Below, in pieces: positions 24,035 through 33,162 of a DNA stretch of 64,000 bases. A model generated the notes under the pieces. It was not told the DNA's origin. It made no database searches and was given only the letters and a program-made list of their open reading frames with translations. The DNA comes from Fimbriimonadaceae bacterium (GTDB lineage Bacteria; Armatimonadota; Fimbriimonadia; Fimbriimonadales; Fimbriimonadaceae). Within the stretch, counting starts at the first letter, position 1. Every line of letters starts with the position of its first letter. A program made the translations under genes and the position numbers. The DNA is taken from assembly GCA_026129685.1 (NCBI GenBank), contig JAHCHO010000004.1, positions 186,001-250,000 on the forward strand, given 5' to 3'.

Positions 24035-25633
24035 TTACGTTCCGCTTTGCGGAAGAGGCGTGGCGCGCGTCCCGAGTTTGATGCGAACGCACGCCCTCTT
24101 GGCGACGAGCACGCTCGGGCCGGGACGCTCGATCGCCTCGCGAATGAGGCGGACGCTGTCGGCGTGATGTTTGGGCAACGGGTCGAACACGGTTAGGTCG
24201 GTGACTCCCAGGCCGCGCAACATCTGCAGCAAGACCTCGCCCGTCGCGTGGGAGTCTTGAGCGCCCGTCATCGCCGTGGTGCCGTTGTCGAGGATCAGCA
24301 CGGTGACGTTTGCGTTCGAATGGACCACGTCGAGCAGAGCGGGCATTCCGGAGTGAGCGAACGTCGAATCGCCGATCGTGCAGAGCACCGGGTGAGCCCC
24401 CGCCCGGGAGGCGCCGTGCGCGAGCCCGATCGAGGCCCCCATGTCCACACAGGCGTGGATGGCGCGGTAGGGCGGCATGATCCCGAGCGCGTAGCATCCG
24501 ATGTCGCCGAAGATCAGCGCATCCGGATAGGGGGCGGTGGCGTCCACGAGCGCACCAAAGGACGACCCGTGCGGGCAACCTTTGCAGAATTGCGGAGGGC
24601 GCCCCGCGACCATCGGGTCGGTAGGTGTCGCTTCCAACGGGATGCCCAACGCCCGGAAAACGGCCTCGGGCAGCAGTTCTCCGTCCATCGGGAGGCTGCC
24701 GTCGAGCTTTCCACGGACGGTTTTTCCGGGAACCCCAAGCAACCCGAGCAGGCGCGTCTCGATGAAGGGGAAGCCCTCTTCCACCACCAGAATCTCGTTG
24801 CAGCGATCGACGAACTCGCGGATCAGGCGAACCGGTAGGGGGTATGCGCCGATGTGGAGCGTGGTGTCGCCCGATCTTCCGGCAAGAGCCTCGCGGACGT
24901 AGTTCGTCGCGATGCCTGCGCTGAGGATGCCCCGCCGCCCCGACGCCAGGTAGCGGTTCGCCGGCGACGCCTCGAGTTCGTCTTGAAGGTCCCTCTGGAT
25001 GTCGAGCAGGTGCCGGTACCGTCGGCGGGCGTTCGCGGGCACGAGCGTCCAATCGTTTGGGTCGGGGCGAGACGGGTTCGGCTCGCCCGGCCCACGGTCC
25101 TCCGGGGGGACACGGACCACGTTGGCGCGGCTGTGTGCGACTCTCGTCACGAGTCGCACCATGACGGGGATGCGGTGCGCCTCGGAGAACCCGAACGCCT
25201 CCCGCGTCATGTCGTAGCACTGTTGCTGGTTCGCGGGTTCGAAGCAGGGAATCCGGGCGAAGTCGGCGTAGAACCGCGAATCCTGCTCGTTCTGGGAGGA
25301 ATGCATGCCAGGGTCGTCGGCGACGACCAGAACCAATCCGCCGTTAGCCCCGGTGAGGGCGCTGCTCATGAAGGGGTCGGCGGCCACGTTGAGGCCGACG
25401 TGCTTCATCGAGACCAGCGCGCGTCGGCCGGTGTAGGAGACGCCGAGGGCTTCCTCATAGGCGACCTTTTCGTTCGCGCTCCACACGGCCCAGACGCCGC
25501 CTTCCGCCTGCACCGTCTCGAATACCTCGGTGGCGGGGGTCCCGGCATAGGAGAAGGCGCCGACGATCCCCGCGTCGAGCGCGCCGAACGCGACCGCCTC
25601 CGCGCCCAACAGCAACGTTGATGTCGAGGGCAT
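24035..25633 (-). CDS. iorA: Indolepyruvate:ferredoxin oxidoreductase alpha subunit, lacking ferredoxin domain
   Basis: A 532-residue IorA-like thiamine-diphosphate subunit. The N-terminal pyrimidine-binding part begins LLLGAEAVAFGALDAGIVGAFSYAGTPATE and has VSMKHVGLNVAADPFM. The C-terminal TPP domain has PPQFCKGCPHGSSF, FGDIGCYALG, the TPP/Mg motif GDSTFAHSGMPALLDVV and LDNGTTAMTGAQ. Typical IorA proteins continue with a C-terminal 2x[4Fe-4S] ferredoxin domain and exceed 600 residues; here the chain stops just after PSVLVAKRACVRIKLG, so that electron-exit domain is missing. With the downstream IorB fusion it should oxidise aryl (indole-, phenyl- or 4-hydroxyphenyl-) pyruvates. Start ATG 25633 is set by homology. 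TACAAC is present five nt upstream. Confidence 0.9.
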   Translation of the reverse strand: MPSTSTLLLGAEAVAFGALDAGIVGAFSYAGTPATEVFETVQAEGGVWAVWSANEKVAYEEALGVSYTGRRALVSMKHVGLNVAADPFMSSALTGANGGLVLVVADDPGMHSSQNEQDSRFYADFARIPCFEPANQQQCYDMTREAFGFSEAHRIPVMVRLVTRVAHSRANVVRVPPEDRGPGEPNPSRPDPNDWTLVPANARRRYRHLLDIQRDLQDELEASPANRYLASGRRGILSAGIATNYVREALAGRSGDTTLHIGAYPLPVRLIREFVDRCNEILVVEEGFPFIETRLLGLLGVPGKTVRGKLDGSLPMDGELLPEAVFRALGIPLEATPTDPMVAGRPPQFCKGCPHGSSFGALVDATAPYPDALIFGDIGCYALGIMPPYRAIHACVDMGASIGLAHGASRAGAHPVLCTIGDSTFAHSGMPALLDVVHSNANVTVLILDNGTTAMTGAQDSHATGEVLLQMLRGLGVTDLTVFDPLPKHHADSVRLIREAIERPGPSVLVAKRACVRIKLGTRATPLPQSGT

Positions 25634-25768
25634 GGCTCGTTGTACCCGCCCCCCGCGCAACGCGCCGGGCGGGATTTTGGTCCCGACGAGTGGCACGAAT
25701 CGGCGCGAATCGCGTTGAATAGCCGTTCGGCCCGCAACCGGCGGCCGGAAGGAAGGTGATATCGAATC

Positions 25769-26014
25769 TTGGATCAACACTTCGCCATGCAGGTGGCGGT
25801 CGCTCAAGAGCTCTCCCGGCACTATGCCGATAGGGCCAAGTCCTTGAGACGCCCGCGCCGGAAACGGACTTGGATCGGGTTGGCGGCGTTCGCCGGCCTG
25901 TTCGCCGTTCTCGTTCTGACCACCCCGCGCGACACGGTCACCCAGACCTCGCGCCCAGACCTCACCAATGAGCGAGTCGTCGCCGAAAGGCCGCTCGCCA
26001 CGACGCGGACCTAA
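25769..26014 (+). CDS. Small single-pass membrane protein
   Basis: An 81-residue hypothetical protein starting with TTG at 25769. The start is supported by a strong Shine-Dalgarno (GGAAGGTGAT at 25751-25760) eight nt upstream, a site that is rare in this window. Residues 1-33 are polar to basic (SRHYADRAKSLRRPRRKRTW), residues 34-51 form one membrane helix (IGLAAFAGLFAVLVLTT), and the rest is a short polar tail. The basic-side rule predicts N-inside topology. It lies alone, divergent from iorA and 135 bp upstream of glyS on the same strand. No family is recognised. Confidence 0.5.
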   Translation: MDQHFAMQVAVAQELSRHYADRAKSLRRPRRKRTWIGLAAFAGLFAVLVLTTPRDTVTQTSRPDLTNERVVAERPLATTRT

Positions 26015-26149
26015 GTCGGCCCAAGTCGTCCACGGTCGGCGAAGAACTCGACGCAACGGGCGCCCCGAGTACGCCGAAACCCGAGCAACGCCGCTCGCAT
26101 CCCCCTCCCCGTATCCTCACGCCGCAGGCGAAGTAAACTCTCGGTCCCG

Positions 26150-28225
26150 ATGCCGGAGCTTCTCTTCGAATTGGGCTGCGAAGAGCTGCCCGCCACGTTC
26201 GTCCGCAAAGCGTTCCACCAGTTGGAGCACGAGATCACGGGTCGGTTGCGCGAGGCTCAGGTCCCTTTCGCATCGAGTCGCAGCCTTGGCACGCCGCGTC
26301 GGCTTATCGTCGTCGTCGAAGGTCTCGCCGAGCGGCAGCCCGACCGCTTCGAGGAGAAACGCGGTCCCGCCCTGGCGGCGGCATTCGGCACGGACGGCGT
26401 GCCCACGAAAGCCCTGGAGGGGTTCTGCCGCGGTTGCGGCGTCACCGTGGACGCGGTGAAGCCCAAGGACGGCTATGTCTGGGTGACCAAGCGGGTCGAG
26501 GGCCGAGCGACCCAGGAGTTGCTCTCGGAGATCTTGCCCGCCTCGGTGCGGGCGCTCACGTTCGACAAGACCATGCGGTGGGGAAAGAGCCGGATGCGGT
26601 TCGTTCGCCCCATCCGCTGGATGCTGGCCTGCCTCGGCGGGCAGACGGTGCCCTTTGCGATCGAGGGCGTGGCGGCGGGCAGTGTGTCGCGCGGACACCG
26701 GTTCTACGCCCCCGACGAGTTCGAGGTGAGGGACTCGGAGGGCTATCTGGCCGGTCTGCGGGCGCGCTTCGTCGAACCGGACCCGACGGTTCGCGAGGCG
26801 CGGATTCGCGAAGGGGCGGCGACGGTGGCTTCGGGGAGGCCGGATATGGACGACGCGTTGGTCGAGGAGAACGTGTTCCTGACCGAATGGCCGACGGCGA
26901 TCGAAGGCGCGTTCCGCGAGGAGTACCTGGAGTTGCCCGAAGCGGTGCTCGTCGTGGCGATGGCGAGGCACGAGCGTTTCTTCCCGGTGCGCGGACACGA
27001 TGGGCGGCTCACCAACCGGTTCGTCTCGATCCGTAACGGGGGCGCGGACGACGTGGTGCGCGAAGGGAACGCGTGGGTCTTGAGCGCCCGTTACAACGAT
27101 GCCAAGTTCTTCTACGACGAGGACCGTAAGCGCACCCTGGACGACTTCCTCGAGAAGACGGACGGCATCCTGTTCCAGGAGAAGCTGGGGACCGTTCGCG
27201 AACGAGCGGATCGGCTGTCCGACCTGTGCGCGGCGGTCGCGGGGGAGACGGGGGCGGACAAGGCCGAGACGGACCACGCGCGCAAGGCGGGGCTGTACGC
27301 GAAGGCGGACCTTTCGACCGGGCTGGTCTCGGAGTTGGCGTCCTTGCAGGGCGTGATCGGCGGGGAATACGCGCGGCGGGCGGGGCTGCCCGAACCGGTG
27401 TGCCGGGCGATCGCCGCGCAGTACGGCGCGCCGACGGCGCTGGACCCGACAACCGCCGAGGGCCGCGCGGGGCTTCGGCTGATCGTCGCCGACCAACTCG
27501 ACAAACTGGCGGGCTACCTGGGCTTGGGGCTCGCGCCGACGGGTTCGAGCGATCCGTTCGGGCTGCGACGGGCCGTGACGACGCTCATCCATGCCGCCTG
27601 GCACTGGCCGGGGGGTCCGCTCTCCTACAAGGCGCTGTTCGACTACGCGAACCTGAATTCGCCCGCTCGCTCGCCGGGTTCGCTGAGCGCCCTGTGCGAG
27701 TTGTTCGCCTCGCGCTACGAGGCCCTGCTACCGGACGCGGCGCACGACGTGCGGCTCGCGGCGACGCGCTTGGACGACCCCCGCGAGGTGCTGTCGCCCC
27801 GGCGGCTTCGGCTGCGCGTGGCGATCCTCGAACGGTTGCGGACGGACGTGGCGTTCGTGCAAGCGGCGACCCGGCCGCTGAACATCGTGCGCGCGGCGGT
27901 CAAGAAGGGGGTCGAGGTGCCGCGTTCCGAGTGGGTGTTCGAGCATCCGGAAGCGGCCCGGCTGGAATCGGCGGAAGGCCACGCTTTGGCGCGGGCGCTC
28001 GTCGCGACCCGATCCCAGGTGGATCGAGGATTCGCGGCAGAAGCGGCGAACGATGTGGCGACGGCTTTGCTCGCCCTCAAAGGACCGATCAACGCGTTCT
28101 TCGACGCGACGATGGTGATGGTGGACGACCCGGAGGTCCGGGGGGCGCGGCTTTCGTTGCTGGACGCCTGCTCCAACCTGCTGTTGCATGCAGGGGATTT
28201 CGGTCTGCTGGTGGTCGAGGGTTAG
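26150..28225 (+). CDS. glyS: Glycyl-tRNA synthetase beta subunit
   Basis: A 691-residue beta subunit of the tetrameric alpha2-beta2 bacterial GlyRS, standard length. It opens with the family signature MPELLFELGCEELPATFVRKAF and carries the HD-type region and the central blocks VEENVFLTEWPTAIEGAF, LPEAVLVVAMARHERFFPVR, NRFVSIRNGG, ARYNDAKFFYDEDRKRTLDDFLEK and GGEYARRAGLPEPVCRAIAAQYGA. The C-terminal anticodon-binding part (PINAFFDATMVMVDD) is complete. The alpha subunit gene glyQ is not next to it, so it must be elsewhere. A TAAACT hexamer ends 10 nt before the ATG. A hairpin terminator follows the stop. Confidence 0.96.
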   Translation: MPELLFELGCEELPATFVRKAFHQLEHEITGRLREAQVPFASSRSLGTPRRLIVVVEGLAERQPDRFEEKRGPALAAAFGTDGVPTKALEGFCRGCGVTVDAVKPKDGYVWVTKRVEGRATQELLSEILPASVRALTFDKTMRWGKSRMRFVRPIRWMLACLGGQTVPFAIEGVAAGSVSRGHRFYAPDEFEVRDSEGYLAGLRARFVEPDPTVREARIREGAATVASGRPDMDDALVEENVFLTEWPTAIEGAFREEYLELPEAVLVVAMARHERFFPVRGHDGRLTNRFVSIRNGGADDVVREGNAWVLSARYNDAKFFYDEDRKRTLDDFLEKTDGILFQEKLGTVRERADRLSDLCAAVAGETGADKAETDHARKAGLYAKADLSTGLVSELASLQGVIGGEYARRAGLPEPVCRAIAAQYGAPTALDPTTAEGRAGLRLIVADQLDKLAGYLGLGLAPTGSSDPFGLRRAVTTLIHAAWHWPGGPLSYKALFDYANLNSPARSPGSLSALCELFASRYEALLPDAAHDVRLAATRLDDPREVLSPRRLRLRVAILERLRTDVAFVQAATRPLNIVRAAVKKGVEVPRSEWVFEHPEAARLESAEGHALARALVATRSQVDRGFAAEAANDVATALLALKGPINAFFDATMVMVDDPEVRGARLSLLDACSNLLLHAGDFGLLVVEG

Positions 28226-28342
28226 GTCCGGCCGGCGGTCAAGGAGTTGGTGGCGACGCTCAGGGCGGCGGCTCGCGCGATTTCGAAACAGAGACTAACA
28301 ATGACGCTCATTCCGGACTCCGGACGACAAGGATCGGACGAA

Positions 28343-28372
28343 CCGCCCGCCTCGGCGTTGCGGGGCGGGCGG
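28343..28372 (+). terminator. GC-rich hairpin terminator after glyS
   Basis: CCGCCCGCC (28343-28351) pairs with GGCGGGCGG (28364-28372) across a 12-nt loop, between the convergent glyS and the TPR-like gene. There is no T-run; it could serve both strands. Confidence 0.6.
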
Positions 28373-28381
28373 AGAACGGAG

Positions 28382-29203
28382 TTACGAGTTGCCGTCGCGG
28401 AAGGTGGGGTCGAACGTGCGAATCCCTAAGAGGACACGACGCCGAATCGTCCCCGTGGCATCGGGCAACACGGACTTGAGCAAGGCCGCGCACCAGGCAG
28501 GCGTTTCCCCGGCGTTGTGACCCGCCACGGCCAGTCCGATCGCGATGGCGGGATTCCGGGGCAAGAGCCGGTGGGCTTCGCGATAGCAATCGACCGTAAG
28601 CGGATACCGGCTCGATTCTCGCCGGGCGAGGGCGAGATACGCCGCCGCAAGTGCGTCCTCCCGGCGCAGGAGGTCGGGCAAGGTTCCCGGACAATCCTTG
28701 AACTGGTCGAAGTACTCGGACTGCTTTCGGATGTAGCGGCGGATGTCGAGGGTGTCGGTACCGGTCTGAAGGCAGCTGATCGCGTACATCAGAAGCGGCG
28801 GCTCGTCCCAGTTGGCGCGCAGGACCGGCGTCAGGACCTCCCGCACTCTTGCGAACCGCTTCTGCAGGAAGAGCTTCTCCGCCAGCATCCAGCGAAGGTA
28901 CTCCTCGTCAACGCCGTCGCTACCCTGAAGGGTGGCCCGTAACCGGTTCTCGGCGGCGGCGTAGTCCCGCGCCTTGAAGAACGTTTCCGACTCGGCGAGG
29001 CCCTGGTTCACGAAGCGTTTCTTTGCCAAGAACGCCGGGTCCTCGACGTGCTTGGCCATCACCGAGGCGATGTACTCCGGATCGGAGCGCTTGATCGTCA
29101 CCCGGCCCTTGTCGAGCCAGTCGGCGGAAGGGGGCAGGGCGAGGGCCGCGCTCAGGGCGGCCGCCTGGAGACAGTGAACGCATAGAGAGATCAACGTGTT
29201 CAT
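28382..29203 (-). CDS. Secreted TPR-like protein, unknown function
   Basis: A 273-residue hypothetical protein. A short N-terminal hydrophobic stretch (ISLCVHCLQAAALSAALALPP) looks like a signal peptide. The remainder is helical with TPR-like helix pairs (GLAESETFFKARDYAAAENRLRATL; LRWMLAEKLFLQKRFARVREVLTPVL; EDALAAAYLALARRES; REAHRLLPRNPAIAIGLAVAGHNAG). Such repeats mediate protein-protein contacts. It begins four nt after the upstream ORF stops at 29208, so the two are one transcription unit. No catalytic motif is visible. Confidence 0.65.
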   Translation of the reverse strand: MNTLISLCVHCLQAAALSAALALPPSADWLDKGRVTIKRSDPEYIASVMAKHVEDPAFLAKKRFVNQGLAESETFFKARDYAAAENRLRATLQGSDGVDEEYLRWMLAEKLFLQKRFARVREVLTPVLRANWDEPPLLMYAISCLQTGTDTLDIRRYIRKQSEYFDQFKDCPGTLPDLLRREDALAAAYLALARRESSRYPLTVDCYREAHRLLPRNPAIAIGLAVAGHNAGETPAWCAALLKSVLPDATGTIRRRVLLGIRTFDPTFRDGNS

Positions 29204-29207
29204 GGGT

Positions 29208-30578
29208 TCACCCGACCTTGTAGGTCCACACGGGGTGCAAGGGCGCCGAAATCGGCGACGAGAGGGAAGAAGTGGCGTTGGACACGGTCCAGTTCGTCGA
29301 ACCGCGGACGGCGGTGGCGGACCACTGCCAGTCCCACCGGCGGATCGGTACGGGCTTGGCGTACCCAGGCGCGATGTACAGTATGGTCGTCCGAAACTCC
29401 ATCGTCACCGTCATGTCCGCCACGGCGACGGGGGGATTCTGTCGGTACACCGGAGCCACCGGACTGTCCACCAGCACGCCCGTCCTCTGACCGGTCTGGC
29501 TGCTGTACTCGGCGCCGACCCATTGAACGGGGTTCTTCGTGGGAGGGTCGGAGTAGATGCCCGGGTAGGGGTAGGAATAGTCAAGGGGCCAATCTGCAAA
29601 GACCTCCGCGTCCGTCTGCCCGTTCACCAAGTGGAACAAGGCGTCGTTGTTCACTTGCTGAACGAAGGTCCACTGTCCGATCGGCCCAGACTGACCGGGC
29701 GGCAGGGGCTCGCGACAAACCGTATCGTCCAAGGCCCCGCCCAGCAAGATGCCGAAACCGCCGGGGAATCCTGTGCGCACCGCTTCATGAGGACCCAGCC
29801 ACGCCACCTCGCTGACCAGGGTCGAGGGCGTGCGCGGACTGCCCTCCTTCAGCGTCTTCGGCGTACCTAGCGATCCGCTTCGGTCGTGGAAGGTCGGGGC
29901 AACGCTGTCCACCCGGTCTTCCAGGGTCATCTTGCCTGGTACGCCCAAGAAGGTGACTTGGCATTCGATTGGGACTCGGTCATGAGGGACGCGGAAATAG
30001 AACTCCGTCGTCGCGGTGCTCCCGGGCTGGTAGGCCGTGTAGATCGCGGAGTTGGTCGTCGGAACGTAGTCCGCGAACGGCTCGCCGCCGGACACCGTCC
30101 AGGCATAGGAGGTAGGGTCGGGGGCGCCCGCGTCAAGGACGACCTGGGCGGTCACCTTCTGGCCGATCGCCACCTTGTTCGTCGGACCGTCTTTCCACAC
30201 CATTCCGCCCAGCACGAGACGAGCCCCGAAGACCTGGGCGGTGTAGTTCACCCGGCAAAAGCCGTAGTAGGGCGAGCCGGAACCGAGGGTCATTAGGGCG
30301 GCGGGCGAACAGGTCACGGTGAACTGGGGTCCAGGCGCCTCGCGGATCGTCCACTTGACCCCCTCGCACGTCCCGCCGGGGTTGTCCGGGTACTCGGTCT
30401 CGACGACGGGGCTCCCGAGGCCGTTGGCGCAAGAGCCCGCGTCGCCGTACCACTCGGCGACGGAGGTCTCCTTCAGAAGGAGGGCGGGAGGTGGTTCGGC
30501 CCCGTCGCCGCCGTCGTTCCAGACGAAGGTGGCGGTGATCGATCCGCCGCAGGTGGCCGAACCCGGCCCGGCGTACAC
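29208..30578 (-). pseudogene. Body of a probably disrupted secreted beta-rich protein
   Basis: A 456-codon frame whose only start is GTG 30578. The same frame stays open upstream to a TAG at 30659, and those extra codons read as normal protein (GTWTSGGSSGSYSGTGPYG then TVTALVYAGPG), so GTG 30578 seems not to be the natural N-terminus. An upstream ATG at 30787 encodes a good signal peptide in another frame (see 30662-30787). The body is rich in beta-strands, Gly, Thr, Pro and paired Cys (SATCGGSITATFVWNDGG; GTCEGVKWTI; YAWTVSGGEPF, an Ig/PKD-like segment) and has no enzyme motif. I read it as the mature part of an exported protein broken by a frame change plus a stop, or by an assembly error. 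Confidence 0.5.
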
Positions 30579-30661
30579 GAGAGCGGTGACGGTTCCGTAC
30601 GGCCCCGTGCCGGAATAGGAACCGGACGAACCGCCGGAGGTCCAGGTCCCGCCGGACTAAG

Positions 30662-30787
30662 TCACGTCGTAGCGCGGATTACCGGGGGGGGGGTGGAGGT
30701 GAGGGCGACGGCGGCGAGGCCGAGGCACAGCGACGCAAGACCGACCAAGCGGCCGAACGGAAGGGTTCCCAAAAGACGCTCGAGCAT
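30662..30787 (-). pseudogene. Signal-peptide fragment of the disrupted secreted gene
   Basis: A 41-codon frame starting ATG 30787 with a GGAG site upstream. It encodes a textbook signal peptide (MLERLLGTLPFGRLVGLASL then CLGLAAVALTSTPPP) and then runs through a C10 tract (G10 on the plus strand) into TGA at 30664-30662. Adding one C to the tract would shift it into the frame of the 29208 body, though a TAG at 30659 would still interrupt it. The proximity, shared strand and missing signal on the body support one original gene. Confidence 0.5.
30684..30693. repeat. G10 homopolymer
   Basis: Ten consecutive G on the plus strand within the interrupted secreted-protein region. Tracts of this length are slippage-prone in replication and error-prone in sequencing. 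Confidence 0.9.
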
Positions 30788-30882
30788 CAACTCCACGAAT
30801 CTCCGCTCTCCATCCTATCACCGATTCCGCCAAGACGAGAGCCCAGCAGGCAAACGGGACCAAAGCACTGGTGCGACGGGAG

Positions 30883-33132
30883 TCAGCAAGCGCGCATGCC
30901 GTCGCGAGAAGACGCAACTTCCGCGATTGCGGGCGCCGACGGCTCCAAGACGGTTATGGTGGACGATGCGGGCCGCACGGTCACGACGACGGACTTGAAG
31001 GAAGGCGTCTTGGAGCGGGCGTCCACCGCACGAGGAATCAGGACGTTCGCTTCCGGATAGTACATAAGCGCGCAACCTATCGCGATATCGAAGGGACGGG
31101 CAAGAACGGTCAGGGTTCCCGTCTCGCTCGTAACGCATACCGGGTCGTCGGGCGTCAGTCCCAGTCGGTCCATGTCGAGCGAGTTGAGCAGAATCACGTC
31201 TCGGCGTTCCTGGCCGCGATAGAGGTCTTCCTCGTCGTACACGACGGTGTTGAACTGGCCCTCCGAACGGACGGTCATGACGATCAACTGATCCTTCGCA
31301 AGACGGGGACGAGCGGGGATGGGATGGGCACGGAAGCGCGCGCGCCCGGTCGGGGTGTTGAACTCGGGCTTCGTCAGGATGCGGCCGGGAATCTGGAACT
31401 CCCGCTTGGTGGTCCCCACCTCGGCGACCTCCGCCATCTTCGGCAACAGGCGCGCGATCAAGCGGCGGATGGCGTCGTGGTCTTTGAGGGCGAGCCAGTC
31501 GAGGGGGCCCTTCCCCAGGACGCGGTGGGCGATCTCGGCGACGAGGTCGGTCTCGGCGCGAGGCCCCTCGTAGCGGCGGGGGCCGCCGTCGCTGATTCGC
31601 ACGTAGCTGAACATGGACTCCTGGGTCGTGGCCTGCGGTTCTTCGTCGCGCGCCAGAACCGGGAGGACCACGGTGCGGACGCCCAGACCGTGCGCATGGC
31701 CCGTGTTGAGGGTGGTCGTGAGGTAGACGACGGTGCCGATCTTGGCAAAGGCGCCCCGGATGAAGTCCGCGTCCGGGTTCGAACCGTAGAGGTTGCCGCC
31801 GAGACAAAACGCGAAGTCCACCTCGCCCCTTCCCGCCGCCTCGATCCCGGCCATCGTGTCGTAACCGGGGAACGTCGGTACGGTCACGCCAAGGGTTCCG
31901 AGCGCCTCGACCGCGCTTTTCGCGACGTACGGCGACACCCCCACCGTCCCGAGGCCCTGCACGTTGCTGTGACCCCGGATGGGCAAGAGGCCGGCCCCGG
32001 GCCGCCCCACCATGCCCCGCAGGAGGGCGAGGTTGGCGATCCACTGCACGTTGTCGGTCCCGTGGAGGTGATGGGTGATGCCCATCGTCCAGGCGAAGAC
32101 CGTCCTCTCCGAGCGGGCATAGGCGTCGGCGGCTTCCCGAATCCGGGACTCCGGCAGTCCCGAAGCATTGACGATCTCGTCCCAACTCAGGGAGCGCAGG
32201 TGCTTTGCCAGGGTGGGGAAGTCCTCGGTGTGGGCTTCGATGTAGACGCGATCGAACCGGTCCGTCTCAAGGAGGCACCTGGCGATGCCGGAGAGAAGCG
32301 CGATGTCGCCCCCGATGGTGGGCTGAAGGTAGAGGGAGGCGATCTCGGAACCGAGGAGCATGCTCTTGACGTTCGAGGGCACGCGGAAGCGCTCCAGGCC
32401 GAGTTCGCGAACCGGGTTGACGACGATCACCTGGCCCCCACGCTCGCGCAAACGGACGAGCGACGCCATGAAACGGGGGTGGTTCGACGCCGGGTTGCCG
32501 CCGATCAGGAAGAGGGTGTCGCAGGACTCGATGTCGTCGAGCGACACCGTCGCGGTGCCCGTCCCGACCGAGTCGCTCAGGCCGGCCCCGCTCGCTTGGT
32601 GGCAGTAGTAGGAGCAGTTGCTGACGTGGTTCGTGCCGTAGACTCGGGCCATCAACTGCATCAGGAAGCCGGCCTCGTTGCTGGATCGGCCGCTCGAGTA
32701 GAAGAGCGCGCGCTCGGGGCCGGTGCCGGCCATCGCGGCGGACACGACGTCCAGGGCCTCGTCCCAGTCGGCGACGCGGTACCGGTCGGCGCCCGGATCG
32801 AGGATGAGCGGGGTGGTCAGGCGACCCAGGTGTTCGAGTTCCCGAGGACTCAGGCTCTGAAGTTGGGCGACGGTGTAGGTCTCGAAGAAGCGCGGCTCGA
32901 TGCGACCCCGCATGTCCGCCACCATCGCTTGCAGGGACTTCTTGCAGACTTCGGGGAAGTGGCCGGCCTCGTTGCGCATGCCACCCATTTGGCCGCCCAT
33001 GCCGAGGGCGCAGGTCTTGCAGGCGTTCTTGGAGGCCATCGCGCGCCAGAGGCGAAGCGGCCCCACCTGGAGGCCCTTCTGCAGGCTGTACCGGATCGCC
33101 TGCCATCCACCACCGCTGCCGGGACGCCTCAT
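30883..33132 (-). CDS. YdeP/FdhF-type molybdopterin oxidoreductase
   Basis: A 749-residue protein of the FdhF/YdeP family (formate-dehydrogenase-alpha-like, reaction unproven). It has the family's reduced N-terminal cluster motif, a CxxC pair (Cys38, Cys41, in NACKTCALG) and a further Cys63, instead of the four-Cys set of true FDH. Molybdopterin-binding blocks follow: LFYSSGRSSNEAGFLMQLMAR, the NCSYYCHQASGAGL region at the Mo-ligand position, LIGGNPASNHPRF and MGITHHLHGTDNVQWIANLALL. The C-terminal MopB domain ends MTVRSEGQFNTVVYDEEDLYRG-type (31220-31290). ATG 33144 is an upstream alternative, but it lies inside a TACAAT hexamer, so 33132 is preferred. It is probably its own transcription unit. 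Confidence 0.85.
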   Translation of the reverse strand: MRRPGSGGGWQAIRYSLQKGLQVGPLRLWRAMASKNACKTCALGMGGQMGGMRNEAGHFPEVCKKSLQAMVADMRGRIEPRFFETYTVAQLQSLSPRELEHLGRLTTPLILDPGADRYRVADWDEALDVVSAAMAGTGPERALFYSSGRSSNEAGFLMQLMARVYGTNHVSNCSYYCHQASGAGLSDSVGTGTATVSLDDIESCDTLFLIGGNPASNHPRFMASLVRLRERGGQVIVVNPVRELGLERFRVPSNVKSMLLGSEIASLYLQPTIGGDIALLSGIARCLLETDRFDRVYIEAHTEDFPTLAKHLRSLSWDEIVNASGLPESRIREAADAYARSERTVFAWTMGITHHLHGTDNVQWIANLALLRGMVGRPGAGLLPIRGHSNVQGLGTVGVSPYVAKSAVEALGTLGVTVPTFPGYDTMAGIEAAGRGEVDFAFCLGGNLYGSNPDADFIRGAFAKIGTVVYLTTTLNTGHAHGLGVRTVVLPVLARDEEPQATTQESMFSYVRISDGGPRRYEGPRAETDLVAEIAHRVLGKGPLDWLALKDHDAIRRLIARLLPKMAEVAEVGTTKREFQIPGRILTKPEFNTPTGRARFRAHPIPARPRLAKDQLIVMTVRSEGQFNTVVYDEEDLYRGQERRDVILLNSLDMDRLGLTPDDPVCVTSETGTLTVLARPFDIAIGCALMYYPEANVLIPRAVDARSKTPSFKSVVVTVRPASSTITVLEPSAPAIAEVASSRDGMRAC

Positions 33133-33162
33133 CGTGGGTCCCATTGTAACCGGGTCGACGAC

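Noticed and set aside
25634-26056. Extended start for iorA reaching into the upstream gap, and the long N-terminal extension of the IorB fusion to 25220.
   Set aside because: These parts run through intergenic DNA or antisense to iorA; family homology begins at 25633 and 24017.
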